Positions 53,641 to 62,629 of a stretch of 64,000 nt of DNA are shown in pieces. This stretch comes from a virus. Made by a program: the position numbers and the translations under genes. The notes below the pieces were generated by a model. That model was not told where the DNA came from and did no database searches. It saw only the letters and a list, made by a program, of their open reading frames with translations. The number at the start of each line of letters is the position of its first letter. Positions within the stretch are counted from its first letter, which is position 1. The stretch spans positions 1 to 64,000 of the IMG/VR virus record IMGVR_UViG_3300027777_000023; one strand, 5' to 3'.

Positions 53641-54529
53641 AGGCGTGTGCTGCATTGTTCTCGCACTAGAAGAGAACGACCCACCAGTAAAGTTCAAGAC
53701 AATCACATACAAGTCCTTCAGTGCTCTTCCTAGAGAAGCTGCACTGGAGAAACTTGGGGGTGTGATTGAGAATAACTTGAAGGTTACATGGGAAGCAGTT
53801 GAATATTGTGGATTGTCTGGACATAACTATAGACTTAGTTCCGACGTATTCCCGTTGATCACATACAAGGCAGCCGCAGTGAGTATAGAGGATCTGCCCA
53901 ATGTTGCCGGAATATGTGAATTGCTAGACATCATCAAAGACACAAGAAAGCGATATGGTGTACGCATTAGCTGTCATCCAGATCAGTTTAATGTGCTTGC
54001 CAGCGATAACACTGAAGCTGTGGCACGGTCCATTACTGAATTAAACTTTCAGGCATGGTTCATGACTCAGATAGGCTGTCCGTTAAATTATGATGCACCA
54101 CTAAACATACACATAAATAGGTCACATAAAGGCGATCTTGAAGGTATTGCTAGACTGTTTAACGACAGTTTCAAGCTACTCAGCGATGATGCTCGCCTTC
54201 GGCTAGTACTCGAAAACGACGACAAGCAGACTGGCTGGAGTGTGATGGACTTGTACAGGATGCAGCACATTCTTAATACTCCCATCACATTCGACTATCT
54301 GCATCACAAGTGTCACCCAGGAAACATGCCTGAGGACTCAGCATTAGTATTAGCCAGCCTTACATGGGGAGCGTACGTTCCCCTGTTTCATTATAGCGAA
54401 AGCATACCTGGACATAACAATCCAAGGAAGCACGCAGATTACGCCTCAAAGCTGCCAGAAACCTACAACAAAACCTTCGACCTCGACTTCGAGTTCAAGA
54501 TGAAGGAAAAATCATTCGAAAACTTATGA
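53627..54529 (+). CDS. uvsE: UV damage endonuclease, UvsE/UVDE-like, 300 aa
   Basis: RISCHPDQFNVLAS, LNIHINRSHKGD, LRLVLENDDKQTGWSVMDL, ITFDYLHHKCHPG and LFHYSESIPG are the conserved blocks of the UVDE TIM barrel, with metal-binding His and Glu. It nicks next to UV photoproducts. Two in-frame ATGs at 53618 and 53627 both suit; 53627 begins MIRNKGVCC, close to the family's start. It overlaps the zinc-ribbon-like gene. Confidence 0.85.
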   Translation: MIRNKGVCCIVLALEENDPPVKFKTITYKSFSALPREAALEKLGGVIENNLKVTWEAVEYCGLSGHNYRLSSDVFPLITYKAAAVSIEDLPNVAGICELLDIIKDTRKRYGVRISCHPDQFNVLASDNTEAVARSITELNFQAWFMTQIGCPLNYDAPLNIHINRSHKGDLEGIARLFNDSFKLLSDDARLRLVLENDDKQTGWSVMDLYRMQHILNTPITFDYLHHKCHPGNMPEDSALVLASLTWGAYVPLFHYSESIPGHNNPRKHADYASKLPETYNKTFDLDFEFKMKEKSFENL

Positions 54530-54816
54530 CGAAATATAAACTGTACAGAGTAACTGTCGAAAAAGAATTCGTGATAGCTGCTCCTGCAGAGGATGCGCTT
54601 GATATTGTGGAATCTAGCGTAAATAATATTATACGACTTCACTCAGACGATATGCGGAGCGAAGACCCTACACAAGTTACTGCAAAGGAAATCAAAGGTG
54701 TCAGTGACCTCCCTGACGGCTGGGTGCCTTCGTGTTTACCATACACAAACCACAGCCCTGCTAAAATACCGCGTGAGATAATAAATAAAACCATTAAAGA
54801 TTTCTTGAATGACTGA
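54526..54816 (+). CDS. Unknown protein, 96 aa
   Basis: Beta-alpha start (KLYRVTVEKEFVIAAPAEDALDIVE), which looks like a small ferredoxin-like fold; the rest is mixed. Starts in the uvsE stop (ATGA). No function known. Confidence 0.5.
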   Translation: MTKYKLYRVTVEKEFVIAAPAEDALDIVESSVNNIIRLHSDDMRSEDPTQVTAKEIKGVSDLPDGWVPSCLPYTNHSPAKIPREIINKTIKDFLND

Positions 54817-55108
54817 CGAACAAATTAACGCGGCGATTGCCGAGGCGTGTGGGTGGACCAACGTGCACCCAGCAAACAGGTCTGGCAAAGCGCCCGGGAC
54901 TGACTATACGAGCAATTACGAACACATTCCAGACTATTGCAACGACCTCAACGCAATGCACCAAGCTGAAGGAGCCCTGTCGGATGGCGACTTGTGGACA
55001 ATGAAATACAATTTACCGCTCCAGGGCGATCTTGAGTTTCGGTCAACAGCCAGACAGCGGGCAGAAGCATTTCTAAGAACACTAGACAAATGGAAATCAG
55101 AAAACTAA
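54809..55108 (+). CDS. Small protein, ABA-sandwich-like family copy 3, 99 aa
   Basis: INAAIAEACGW, PDYCNDLNAMHQAE and STARQRAEAFLRTLDKWK match the copies at 47366 and 49516. Overlaps the Rad50-like gene by 19 bases. Role unknown. Confidence 0.55.
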   Translation: MTDEQINAAIAEACGWTNVHPANRSGKAPGTDYTSNYEHIPDYCNDLNAMHQAEGALSDGDLWTMKYNLPLQGDLEFRSTARQRAEAFLRTLDKWKSEN

Positions 55109-57135
55109 TTCTTAAAAACTTCAGGTCTCATAGAGCACTAACACTAGACTTTGCTTCTGGTGTTACAGGCGTCTGTGGTGGTAATGGTAGTGGCAAGAGT
55201 AGTGTTGTTGAGGCGATAGTCTTTCTTCTTACAGGGGAAGGCTATGCTAAAAGCAAGAGCGACATGATCACTGTTGGACAAACAACAGGCTATGTCATAG
55301 GTCACTTACTCATTGACGGTAAAGAAGCCGTACTAGAACGCCACACAGACACTGCAAAGGTTAACTTCGTATACGATGGTGTGACATATAAGAAGAGTAG
55401 CGAGGTGAATGAGATTTGGGATAAACTATTTCAGATCGACAAACACATCCTTCAAAATGTAGTTGTAAGCAATCAGGGTGAAATAGCCCTACTGTTCAAC
55501 GGTGATGCAAGCACCAAGGAAAAGCTGTTTCAGAAGATCTTTATGGTGCCAAATACCACAAAGCTTCGAGATACGATCTGGAACAATTATATCAAGACTG
55601 CGCCTCCTGAATATCCAGTAAAGGACGAGACCTTGATTTCTAGCGAGATTCAGTGTGTTGAAAAGCTCATTGAAATGGCTACTGAAGAGTTGGCGACACA
55701 GCAGGTAAACGAAGACGAATACAACAAACTCATTGCTCGTAAAGCATACCTTGATAAAGTAGAAGAATCGCAGGCAGCACATAAACAGTTATCAGAAGAT
55801 ATCGATAAGTCTAACGAGGTAGTGGCAGCTAGTTCAAACGAGATAGCCTCACTACATACTAAGATGGCATCGATAGTTATAACTGACTATCGTGACTGCG
55901 TTGCTGCGCAGAAAGCTGCAAAGCCTATGCATGAGAACAAGCAAAGATGGCTAGCTAAAAAGGCCTCGTTGACTGCTCCGACGTGCGCAAAAGTAGATGA
56001 AACAGATATCGCCAAGCACAGAAATGCTGTAGCTGATCTGGAAGCAGAGCTGAAGACTAAGCGTGCGTCTGTGATTGAGCTTAATCGTAAACTGCAAGAG
56101 TACGAGAAGTCCGGGCTGAGTTCTGGTGTTTGTCCTACCTGCGGTACAGAGGTAGATAACATTGTAAAGCTCGTAGAGCATGTTAATAAAGAGTTGGAGC
56201 CTCTCATCGCAGAAGGTATAGCAATGAAATCCTCTCTAATAGCTGTCACAGCTGAAAGAGATAAAACTCTAGAGATGTTTAAACTGTGGGAAACCTACAG
56301 TAAAGCGCAGGCTGAAATTGACACAGCTCTGGACTCTATAGGAGAAGTTTTCTTCAATCAGGAAGACCTTGATCTGTGTCAGAGTGTTCTTGATAAATAC
56401 ACTGCATGGGAACTTGATCTAGCCTCACTACACAGAGGACACACGTCAGCACAGAGCAGAGTGAACGAGCAGACCCTGAAGCTCTCTTCGTTGACATCAT
56501 ATGATCGAGCTATGGACTCTTTCGAGGATGAGAGAAGGGCTGTAAATGATGTTTTGATTGTAGCGAGAGCGTCTAAGGAAAAAGCCAAAGCCCTAGAGAT
56601 CGAAATAGCTACCAACAAAGTATCATTAACCACAGCTCAGAAAGAACTGAAAGAAAACAGTGAATACATTGAAAAGAACAAGAAGCGAGAGGAATATGTG
56701 AGCGTATTGAATAGTTTGTACGAGCTGTTCCATACTTCTAAGTTTCCTCGCAGTCTCATTCAAACGTATGCCAGCACAGTTTCAGAGTATATGAATAGTG
56801 TGCTAGCTTCGTTTGACTTTCCATACACAGCCAAAGTAAACGAAAGTTTCGGGATTGATGTATTTAACGATGAAGGTCTGGAGTTGCCAGCTATATCAGG
56901 CGGCCAGCAAGTTATGGTCGGCTTTAGCTTACGTTTGGCCCTTCACAATATGTTTGTGGGAGCGTTCCCATTTATGATTGTTGACGAGGGGAGCTATGGA
57001 CTGAATAGTGAGAATGCAAAGAAGTACTTTGAAATTATTCGATCCCTAGGTAAAGATAGTAAGTTTAAACAAGTGATCGTTATCGACCATCATAACGAAC
57101 TCAGTGAATACGTAGACAACACCATTAATCTATGA
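55090..57135 (+). CDS. Rad50/SbcC-like ATPase (T4 gp46-like), 681 aa
   Basis: GGNGSGKSS (about residues 30-38) is Walker A. Long coiled coils flank CPTCG (about 347-351), the zinc hook. ISGGQQ (about 602-607) is the ABC signature, and FMIVDEGSYGLN (about 630) the Walker B. It partners the Mre11-like protein at 49856. The hook keeps one C-x2-C, and length fits phage members. The start overlaps the preceding gene by 19 bases. Confidence 0.88.
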   Translation: MEIRKLILKNFRSHRALTLDFASGVTGVCGGNGSGKSSVVEAIVFLLTGEGYAKSKSDMITVGQTTGYVIGHLLIDGKEAVLERHTDTAKVNFVYDGVTYKKSSEVNEIWDKLFQIDKHILQNVVVSNQGEIALLFNGDASTKEKLFQKIFMVPNTTKLRDTIWNNYIKTAPPEYPVKDETLISSEIQCVEKLIEMATEELATQQVNEDEYNKLIARKAYLDKVEESQAAHKQLSEDIDKSNEVVAASSNEIASLHTKMASIVITDYRDCVAAQKAAKPMHENKQRWLAKKASLTAPTCAKVDETDIAKHRNAVADLEAELKTKRASVIELNRKLQEYEKSGLSSGVCPTCGTEVDNIVKLVEHVNKELEPLIAEGIAMKSSLIAVTAERDKTLEMFKLWETYSKAQAEIDTALDSIGEVFFNQEDLDLCQSVLDKYTAWELDLASLHRGHTSAQSRVNEQTLKLSSLTSYDRAMDSFEDERRAVNDVLIVARASKEKAKALEIEIATNKVSLTTAQKELKENSEYIEKNKKREEYVSVLNSLYELFHTSKFPRSLIQTYASTVSEYMNSVLASFDFPYTAKVNESFGIDVFNDEGLELPAISGGQQVMVGFSLRLALHNMFVGAFPFMIVDEGSYGLNSENAKKYFEIIRSLGKDSKFKQVIVIDHHNELSEYVDNTINL

Positions 57136-57332
57136 GTACAGACGAGAAAATACAAAGCTTACGGACCATCTTAAAATGGTACAACAGAAGTCATCGTTGG
57201 TTGACAGGGAATACAGATGGTAAACCTTCGGATTACGAGCAAAAGCTAGCTCGCGAATTGACCCTAGAACTCAACGAGTACCTGGATATACAATCAAACG
57301 AACAATGTACACATACGCAAAAGACATCGTAG
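57132..57332 (+). CDS. Unknown protein, 66 aa
   Basis: Helical, ends in an unstructured Gln/Thr tail. Starts in the Rad50-like stop (ATGA) and overlaps the next gene by 28 bases. No family recognised. Confidence 0.45.
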   Translation: MSTDEKIQSLRTILKWYNRSHRWLTGNTDGKPSDYEQKLARELTLELNEYLDIQSNEQCTHTQKTS

Positions 57333-57517
57333 ATAAAGTTCGCATGACAAAGCTTCCGCCTTTTGGTCCTGGGTTTACAAAAGCACAGGCAGAAGAAGCA
57401 GCGACCATGGACGTATTATGCTCGTCGTTTAAAGACGACGGAGATGACTATACAGTGTTCGTATTAAAAAACAAAGATGGAAAAACCATCACAACAACAA
57501 GAGTAGACAACTATTAA
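57305..57517 (+). CDS. Unknown protein, 70 aa
   Basis: Basic N-terminus and an acidic, beta-type end (DDGDDYTVFVLKNKDGKTITT). One base before the next start. No family recognised. Confidence 0.45.
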   Translation: MYTYAKDIVDKVRMTKLPPFGPGFTKAQAEEAATMDVLCSSFKDDGDDYTVFVLKNKDGKTITTTRVDNY

Positions 57518-57518
57518 T

Positions 57519-57743
57519 ATGAGTAAAGAACCTAAAGACAACCTACTAATTCCACTATTGATAACTGCGGTGGCGGCTTATTTTGGACTTAAGGGTAGAA
57601 GTGAGAAGCTCGCAGAAATAGCGAAAGATCTCACGAACAGAGCCATCAATGACCAGGCTAGAGACAACCATAGAGACCGAGCAATTCGTCACCACGTTAA
57701 CCGCAAAGGTGCGCGAAGTCTGCAGGATAGATATTACGCATGA
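57519..57743 (+). CDS. Small membrane-type protein, 74 aa
   Basis: One hydrophobic segment (LLIPLLITAVAAYFGLKG, residues 8-25) with a basic C-terminal tail. Overlaps the helicase start by 4 bases. Function unknown. Confidence 0.45.
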   Translation: MSKEPKDNLLIPLLITAVAAYFGLKGRSEKLAEIAKDLTNRAINDQARDNHRDRAIRHHVNRKGARSLQDRYYA

Positions 57744-59203
57744 AAATAAAGATAACTAGGTTTGACGGAGGCCTAAAAATAAATCCCTGTCCTGCCTATT
57801 TATCTAAGTTTTTGCGCTATCACCATCGCGAGATGAAGAGCGTTCAGTATAAACGTGAGTGTGTTTTTACTGAACGCCTTCTCTACGCTACTGATGTGGA
57901 CGGCTCAATATTTACATTGCCTGGGCTCTACCAAGACATTGTAAAGCTGTTGAATAAAAACTTAGACACACTAGAGCTGGAAGACTATCGAACGCCAATG
58001 CCTGATCCTGATTGGAATGAGGTAAAGAAAATTAAACTCAGGGATTATCAGGTAGAGCCTGTACTTGATCTCTTGTTCAAGGGTAAAGAGGACAGCGGTG
58101 TAATCAACGCTACCGGTGGTTTCGGTAAAACTCACTGTCAGGCAGTTACTTACGCAGCTTGGCACAACCTAAATACAATTCTAGCAATCCCGCTAAAACA
58201 AGTGGTGTTGCAGACGTATGAAAAGTTTAAGCGCTGGTTCCCGCATAAACATATAGGTATCGTGGGTGACGGTAAACATGATGTGAGTAATGACATTACC
58301 ATCACCACATTCAGGTCTATGCAAAACTGCGCACTGGAAAAGTGTCAATTACTGTTGGTTGACGAAATGCAATCAGCAGGACAAGACACATTCCAGAATG
58401 CACTAAAGCAAATGAAGCCTGTGCGTATGTTTGGATTTAGTGCCACCACCGAGGGAATCTTCAATAATACTGACAAGCTAATTAAAGGCTTGTTTGGTGA
58501 GGATCTCATATACTTCCCATACGAAGATGCTGAGGGTGCAGGGGCAGTTGTCCCAGGCATGGTGTATATGGTCCGAATGCCTGACTATCTATTTATGGAG
58601 AATTACACCAGCTTTGACGCCAAGTTCAAGCACGGCATCAAAAGGTGTGATAAGCGTAATGAGATTATCGGCAGAGTATGTTCGTTGATACCTAAAGAAT
58701 GGCAGACGATCATCTTTATCGATCACGTCAAAGATCACTTGATTCCATTGTTCAAGTATCTACCTAAAGAAACGAGGTACCTGCATCGCGAGAGTAGCAA
58801 GAAGAATGTAGGAGCATTTGCACTAAGCGCAAAGCAGCAAAGCAAAACAATCGAGGAGTTCAGTAATAATGAATTTTCTCAGCTAGTCGCATCCGACGCT
58901 TTCCGCGCAGGAGTTGATATTCCTAACTGCCGTGTAGTGGTGCAAGCTAGTGGAGGCAGTAGTAAAGTTGAAGTATTACAGGAAGCCTATCGAGGTAGCC
59001 GTATTCTCACCAGCGAGCAGATGGAAACATTCGACCTACCGCCAAAAACACATTTTGTTCTGGTAGATTTCATGGACAACCACGATCCTACTCTAGAGGG
59101 AATGGCTAAAAAACGCATCAAGTATTATGAGGAACAAGGCTGGACAGTGAACATAGTAAATTCCCCAAAAGAAATATCCTGGTACGATTACCCTAAAAAA
59201 TAA
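57740..59203 (+). CDS. SF2 DNA helicase, UvsW/DEAD-like, 487 aa
   Basis: RDYQVEPVLDLL is the Q-like motif; ATGGFGKT (about residues 123-130) is Walker A; LLLVDEMQSA (about 207-216) is motif II in DEMQ form; GFSATTEG is motif III; ASDAFRAGVDIPNC and QEAYRGSR are motifs V and VI. UvsW-type helicases unwind R-loops and branched DNA. The DEMQ variant replaces the last two residues of DEAD/DEAH. Co-transcribed with the recombination genes. Confidence 0.82.
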   Translation: MKIKITRFDGGLKINPCPAYLSKFLRYHHREMKSVQYKRECVFTERLLYATDVDGSIFTLPGLYQDIVKLLNKNLDTLELEDYRTPMPDPDWNEVKKIKLRDYQVEPVLDLLFKGKEDSGVINATGGFGKTHCQAVTYAAWHNLNTILAIPLKQVVLQTYEKFKRWFPHKHIGIVGDGKHDVSNDITITTFRSMQNCALEKCQLLLVDEMQSAGQDTFQNALKQMKPVRMFGFSATTEGIFNNTDKLIKGLFGEDLIYFPYEDAEGAGAVVPGMVYMVRMPDYLFMENYTSFDAKFKHGIKRCDKRNEIIGRVCSLIPKEWQTIIFIDHVKDHLIPLFKYLPKETRYLHRESSKKNVGAFALSAKQQSKTIEEFSNNEFSQLVASDAFRAGVDIPNCRVVVQASGGSSKVEVLQEAYRGSRILTSEQMETFDLPPKTHFVLVDFMDNHDPTLEGMAKKRIKYYEEQGWTVNIVNSPKEISWYDYPKK

Positions 59204-59207
59204 TGTT

Positions 59208-59558
59208 ATGCTAAAAATAATAATCTGCTTGTTGTTGTTAACGACCACTGCTGCAAACGCCAAAATTTATCAAAGTGGTGTAGCCTCGTGGTATGGACGA
59301 GAAAACAAGATTTCCGCAGCAGGAAAAAAACTGCACAACGACACACCTGCTGCAGCACATAAAACATTACCTCTAGGGGCTAAAGTCAAAATTACATCAC
59401 TGAAGACTAAAAAGTCTGTCGTCGCTGTAATTGTCGATCGTGGACCATACACTAAAAACAGAATTATCGACGTGAATTTGCTTGCGGCTGTGCAGCTGGG
59501 TATGGTGAAATCAGGCACAGCGCGCGTAACAATCCAAAGACTAAACGAACATGAATAA
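59208..59558 (+). CDS. RlpA-like lytic enzyme with signal peptide, 116 aa
   Basis: Residues 1-18 form a signal peptide (ICLLLLTTTAANA). Then GVASWYGRE, AAHKTLPLGAKVKITS, DRGPYTKNRIIDV and AAVQLGM follow the RlpA double-psi beta-barrel pattern, including the Asp of the active-site DRGP. RlpA cuts naked glycan strands in Gram-negative cells. Here it could help wall lysis or entry, but it is embedded among replication genes. Only the single domain is present, without SPOR. Confidence 0.75.
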   Translation: MLKIIICLLLLTTTAANAKIYQSGVASWYGRENKISAAGKKLHNDTPAAAHKTLPLGAKVKITSLKTKKSVVAVIVDRGPYTKNRIIDVNLLAAVQLGMVKSGTARVTIQRLNEHE

Positions 59559-59754
59559 CAAAGTAGATGAGACATTGAAAGCTCTTGAAGAGTATTGGAG
59601 AGAACGCCCATATCTAAGACTTGGGCAGATTGTGTATAACGCCTGGAGGCTGCAGTCCAGGAGCGAGTCAGACGTATTCTATATGTCAGATGACACATTC
59701 ATAAAAGGGTTGCAGTTACTGGGCGAGAACGAGAAGTATGAATCAAAGGGTTAA
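59551..59754 (+). CDS. Unknown protein, 67 aa
   Basis: Helical and charged (WRERPYLRLGQIVYNAWRLQ). Overlaps the RlpA-like gene by 8 bases and the primase by 17. No family recognised. Confidence 0.5.
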   Translation: MNNKVDETLKALEEYWRERPYLRLGQIVYNAWRLQSRSESDVFYMSDDTFIKGLQLLGENEKYESKG

Positions 59755-60646
59755 AGCTCTTCTCAAAGCTAAGTTTGGAAAAGTCACAGCAGCGTCGGGC
59801 GGGAGCTATAGAATTCCTTGCCCGACCTGTGACCCCAAACATAGCAAGAAGATGAAGCGCTACGTAAGCCCTGGCTGGGCTGAGAGCAAATGCTTCATCT
59901 GCGAAGAATCAATACCTCTTTGTGAGTTGCTTGGTGAGAATGTTGTTTTTGAGCGTGGGCCTGATGACGACAAGGAAGTTGAGTACAAGTATGCCACGAT
60001 ACTGCCGTATAATGATGCTATCAAATTATCAGGGCTAGACAAAAGCGATCCTGCGATACAGTTTCTCACAAAAGATCATTTGTTTAATTTTGAGTATTAC
60101 GACAGTCTCGGTATAAGGTATATCCCCAGCACTGCTGGTATGAACATCCAGTTTGACAGCGGCTTTACAGTAAACACTGCAAATAGCTTGTTCTTTCCTG
60201 TGTTCGGTAAAGACGATCAATACGCAGGTTGGCAACTACGTTTCATACCAAACACATGGAACGGCGACCGCTTTCAGTTCATGCGCTACATGCACCTTTT
60301 TCCTAAAGGCAACCATCTATTCAATTATGCTTTTGCAAAACAGTATAAAGACGTGGTGGTTGTCGAGGGTGTAAAGAAAGCATTAAAACTAGGAAACGCT
60401 GTGGCTACACTAGGCAAAGGCATATCAACGAATCAAAAGCAACTCATTCAAGAGTGGAAAACAGTAACTCTAATACTCGACGGCGAGGACAGTACTCAGG
60501 AGCTTGCTAGAGAAATCCAGCAAGAGTTCAAAGCTAATGGCAGGAAGTGTGTTAATATCGACCTACGAAAGTATGGTTTTGAATCTCCCGACGACACAAC
60601 CACAGAACAGCTTCAAAGCATAATTCAACAAGAACACACAAGGTAA
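59738..60646 (+). CDS. DnaG-type primase with zinc ribbon and TOPRIM, 302 aa
   Basis: Zinc ribbon: CPTC (about residues 28-31) and CFIC (about 52-55). TOPRIM: VVVVEGVKKALKLG (about 206-219) with the Glu, then LILDGEDS (about 246-253) with the D-x-E-like acidic pair. This pattern fits phage primases that lack a helicase domain. A DnaB-like helicase lies two genes on. Starts overlap the previous gene by 17 bases. Confidence 0.78.
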   Translation: MNQRVKALLKAKFGKVTAASGGSYRIPCPTCDPKHSKKMKRYVSPGWAESKCFICEESIPLCELLGENVVFERGPDDDKEVEYKYATILPYNDAIKLSGLDKSDPAIQFLTKDHLFNFEYYDSLGIRYIPSTAGMNIQFDSGFTVNTANSLFFPVFGKDDQYAGWQLRFIPNTWNGDRFQFMRYMHLFPKGNHLFNYAFAKQYKDVVVVEGVKKALKLGNAVATLGKGISTNQKQLIQEWKTVTLILDGEDSTQELAREIQQEFKANGRKCVNIDLRKYGFESPDDTTTEQLQSIIQQEHTR

Positions 60647-60653
60647 ACTATAC

Positions 60654-61223
60654 ATGGGAATAATGAAAGAACCGCCCGATCAAAGAATATTTGAAGATAT
60701 CCTCGGTTATTATATTGAAAAGAAAAGATTAACAAACAAGAAATACTTGTATATTCCTGCAGACAAGTATCTAGAGAATTTTGCTGAAGCCACTAGGATT
60801 TGCGCTCGTCATGAGATGCATCCGGCAAAATATGTAAACGTCATATATGACAATCTCGAAAAGAAAGAGTTCTTCTCTCCATCTCACCTATGTGGTGCAG
60901 GTGCAGTTAAGGTTGTACAGAAAGTATTGGAATCGGGTAATGACTACAAAGTCGAAATTACAAATGCTACTATAGACTATGTTGACGTGTGGCAGCAGCA
61001 GCGAAATCTGGCTATGCTATATGTGAAGCATGGTGAAAGTGTGGAATCTGTTCTAATGGATTCTTCACTGAAATTCTTTGCCTGGTATCGAATCTTGTCG
61101 ACACCTGAAAAGAACATGGAGATAGTCAACAAGTATAAGCGGATAGCCCGTGACGAACTAAACCGGAGCCTCACAGAGTTTATAAAAGCTCAAGGGCTAG
61201 ACCTAGACAGAATAAAAGATTAA
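60654..61223 (+). CDS. Unknown protein, 189 aa
   Basis: Between primase and helicase, two bases before the helicase start. It is mostly helical, with YIPADKYLENFAEATRICARHEMHP and a C-terminal helix. Position suggests a helicase loader or partner; no AAA+ motif is present. ATG at 60663 is an alternative. Confidence 0.55.
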   Translation: MGIMKEPPDQRIFEDILGYYIEKKRLTNKKYLYIPADKYLENFAEATRICARHEMHPAKYVNVIYDNLEKKEFFSPSHLCGAGAVKVVQKVLESGNDYKVEITNATIDYVDVWQQQRNLAMLYVKHGESVESVLMDSSLKFFAWYRILSTPEKNMEIVNKYKRIARDELNRSLTEFIKAQGLDLDRIKD

Positions 61224-61225
61224 CT

Positions 61226-62629
61226 ATGAGCGATATATACAACGACGCAGACTATCTAGAGTTAACAATCAAATGCTTGTTCAAAGACAAAGCAACACTG
61301 CAGAAAGCGATTGAACTTGGTATAACCCCTAAAGATTTTGGTACTATTGAGGTATACCGGGCGTTTGTCTCGGTCGCCCTGAGTATTGCTTCCGCGCCGA
61401 TAGATCAACATCTCTGCTTACTTAAACTTAAAGCTGAATTGAAAGCCAGGGGTATCCTGCACCCGGAAGAGGCTCTTACTCTTTGGGAGTTCGTGTATCG
61501 AGGAGAGCCCCAAAACTCAGACTATGTAGCAAAGAATCTAGCAGACTTCATCAAGTTTCGCAGGTATCAGACCCTGAAAATCGACAAGCTCTCTAGTCCT
61601 GAGGAGCTGATCCATGAGGCGGCTCTTTTGGTGGCAGATATTGAATTGAAAAGTTCTTCCGGAGCAATCCGAGAATTCGATCCGTTTGAGAATCTGGTAC
61701 TGGTAGAGCACAAAGAAAGTCTTATGACAGGCTTTCCTCCTATTGACGCTGTGGCTCGGGGATTAAACTATCAGGAGTTTGGTATCATCCTAGGACATAG
61801 CGGTAGCGGGAAAACTGCGATGGGTGTATATTCTGCAGTACAGAACGCTAAGATGTACAAAAATGTATTGTATCTATCATTAGAGGAGCCTGCAGAGAAT
61901 ATTTGTAGTCGTGTGTATAGTAATATTTTTAGAATAAGCTACAGCGACCTACACAAAGGTTCTTCTTTTGCTCAGCAAGATCTCAAAGCGGCATGGGCCA
62001 ATATGAGCGATCGTGATCGAAAGGCGCTAAAGCATATAAAGATTCACGATATGCGCGAAGCCACGCCCTGCACCGCAAAATATATTCAGAACTATCTCGA
62101 TGATCTATATGAGCGCACAGGCTATCATCCTGACCTTGTGTATATCGACCAGATGGACTATCTAACTACGAGCGATAAAACAGACAGTGAATGGCAAAAA
62201 TACGGCAAAGTAGCTTTTGATGTGGATGATCTGACCAATCACCTTATCGGAGGCGAGCATATGTTCAGTGTGTGGTTATTGCACCAGGCTACAGGCAAGA
62301 TGACTCGTAAGTTCACTAACGGCGAAATCTCAGGCTTCAAGGGTATCATAAAGCCTGCAGACATGTGTCTGGCTATTGGTCGTGATAGCTCACAAGACAG
62401 TGTGGTAAGCATATTCTCCTTAAAGTCTCGACACGCTAAAAACTTCCAGTTCGACTTTCTTGCTGAGCTAGAGTTTATGAACTTTGAGCACCAGGATAAA
62501 GGTGCAGAAGCTCGAATGGCTGAAGAAGACAAAGATAAAAAGAAAACTAAAAAGAGTAACTTCAGCAACATACCTTGCAAGGCCGAGCTACTACCCTCAA
62601 CAACCTCAGGATTCAATGCAAGCACATGA
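61226..62629 (+). CDS. Replicative helicase, DnaB-like, 467 aa
   Basis: Helical N-terminal half, then GHSGSGKTAMG (about residues 191-201) as Walker A, LYLSLEEPAENICSR as the motif 1a-like piece and LVYIDQMDYL (about 304-313) as Walker B. HQATGKMTR and FSLKSRH are later family positions. RecA-type hexameric helicase for the phage fork. The C-terminus is Lys-rich. Its stop overlaps the sigma-factor start as ATGA. Confidence 0.82.
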   Translation: MSDIYNDADYLELTIKCLFKDKATLQKAIELGITPKDFGTIEVYRAFVSVALSIASAPIDQHLCLLKLKAELKARGILHPEEALTLWEFVYRGEPQNSDYVAKNLADFIKFRRYQTLKIDKLSSPEELIHEAALLVADIELKSSSGAIREFDPFENLVLVEHKESLMTGFPPIDAVARGLNYQEFGIILGHSGSGKTAMGVYSAVQNAKMYKNVLYLSLEEPAENICSRVYSNIFRISYSDLHKGSSFAQQDLKAAWANMSDRDRKALKHIKIHDMREATPCTAKYIQNYLDDLYERTGYHPDLVYIDQMDYLTTSDKTDSEWQKYGKVAFDVDDLTNHLIGGEHMFSVWLLHQATGKMTRKFTNGEISGFKGIIKPADMCLAIGRDSSQDSVVSIFSLKSRHAKNFQFDFLAELEFMNFEHQDKGAEARMAEEDKDKKKTKKSNFSNIPCKAELLPSTTSGFNAST

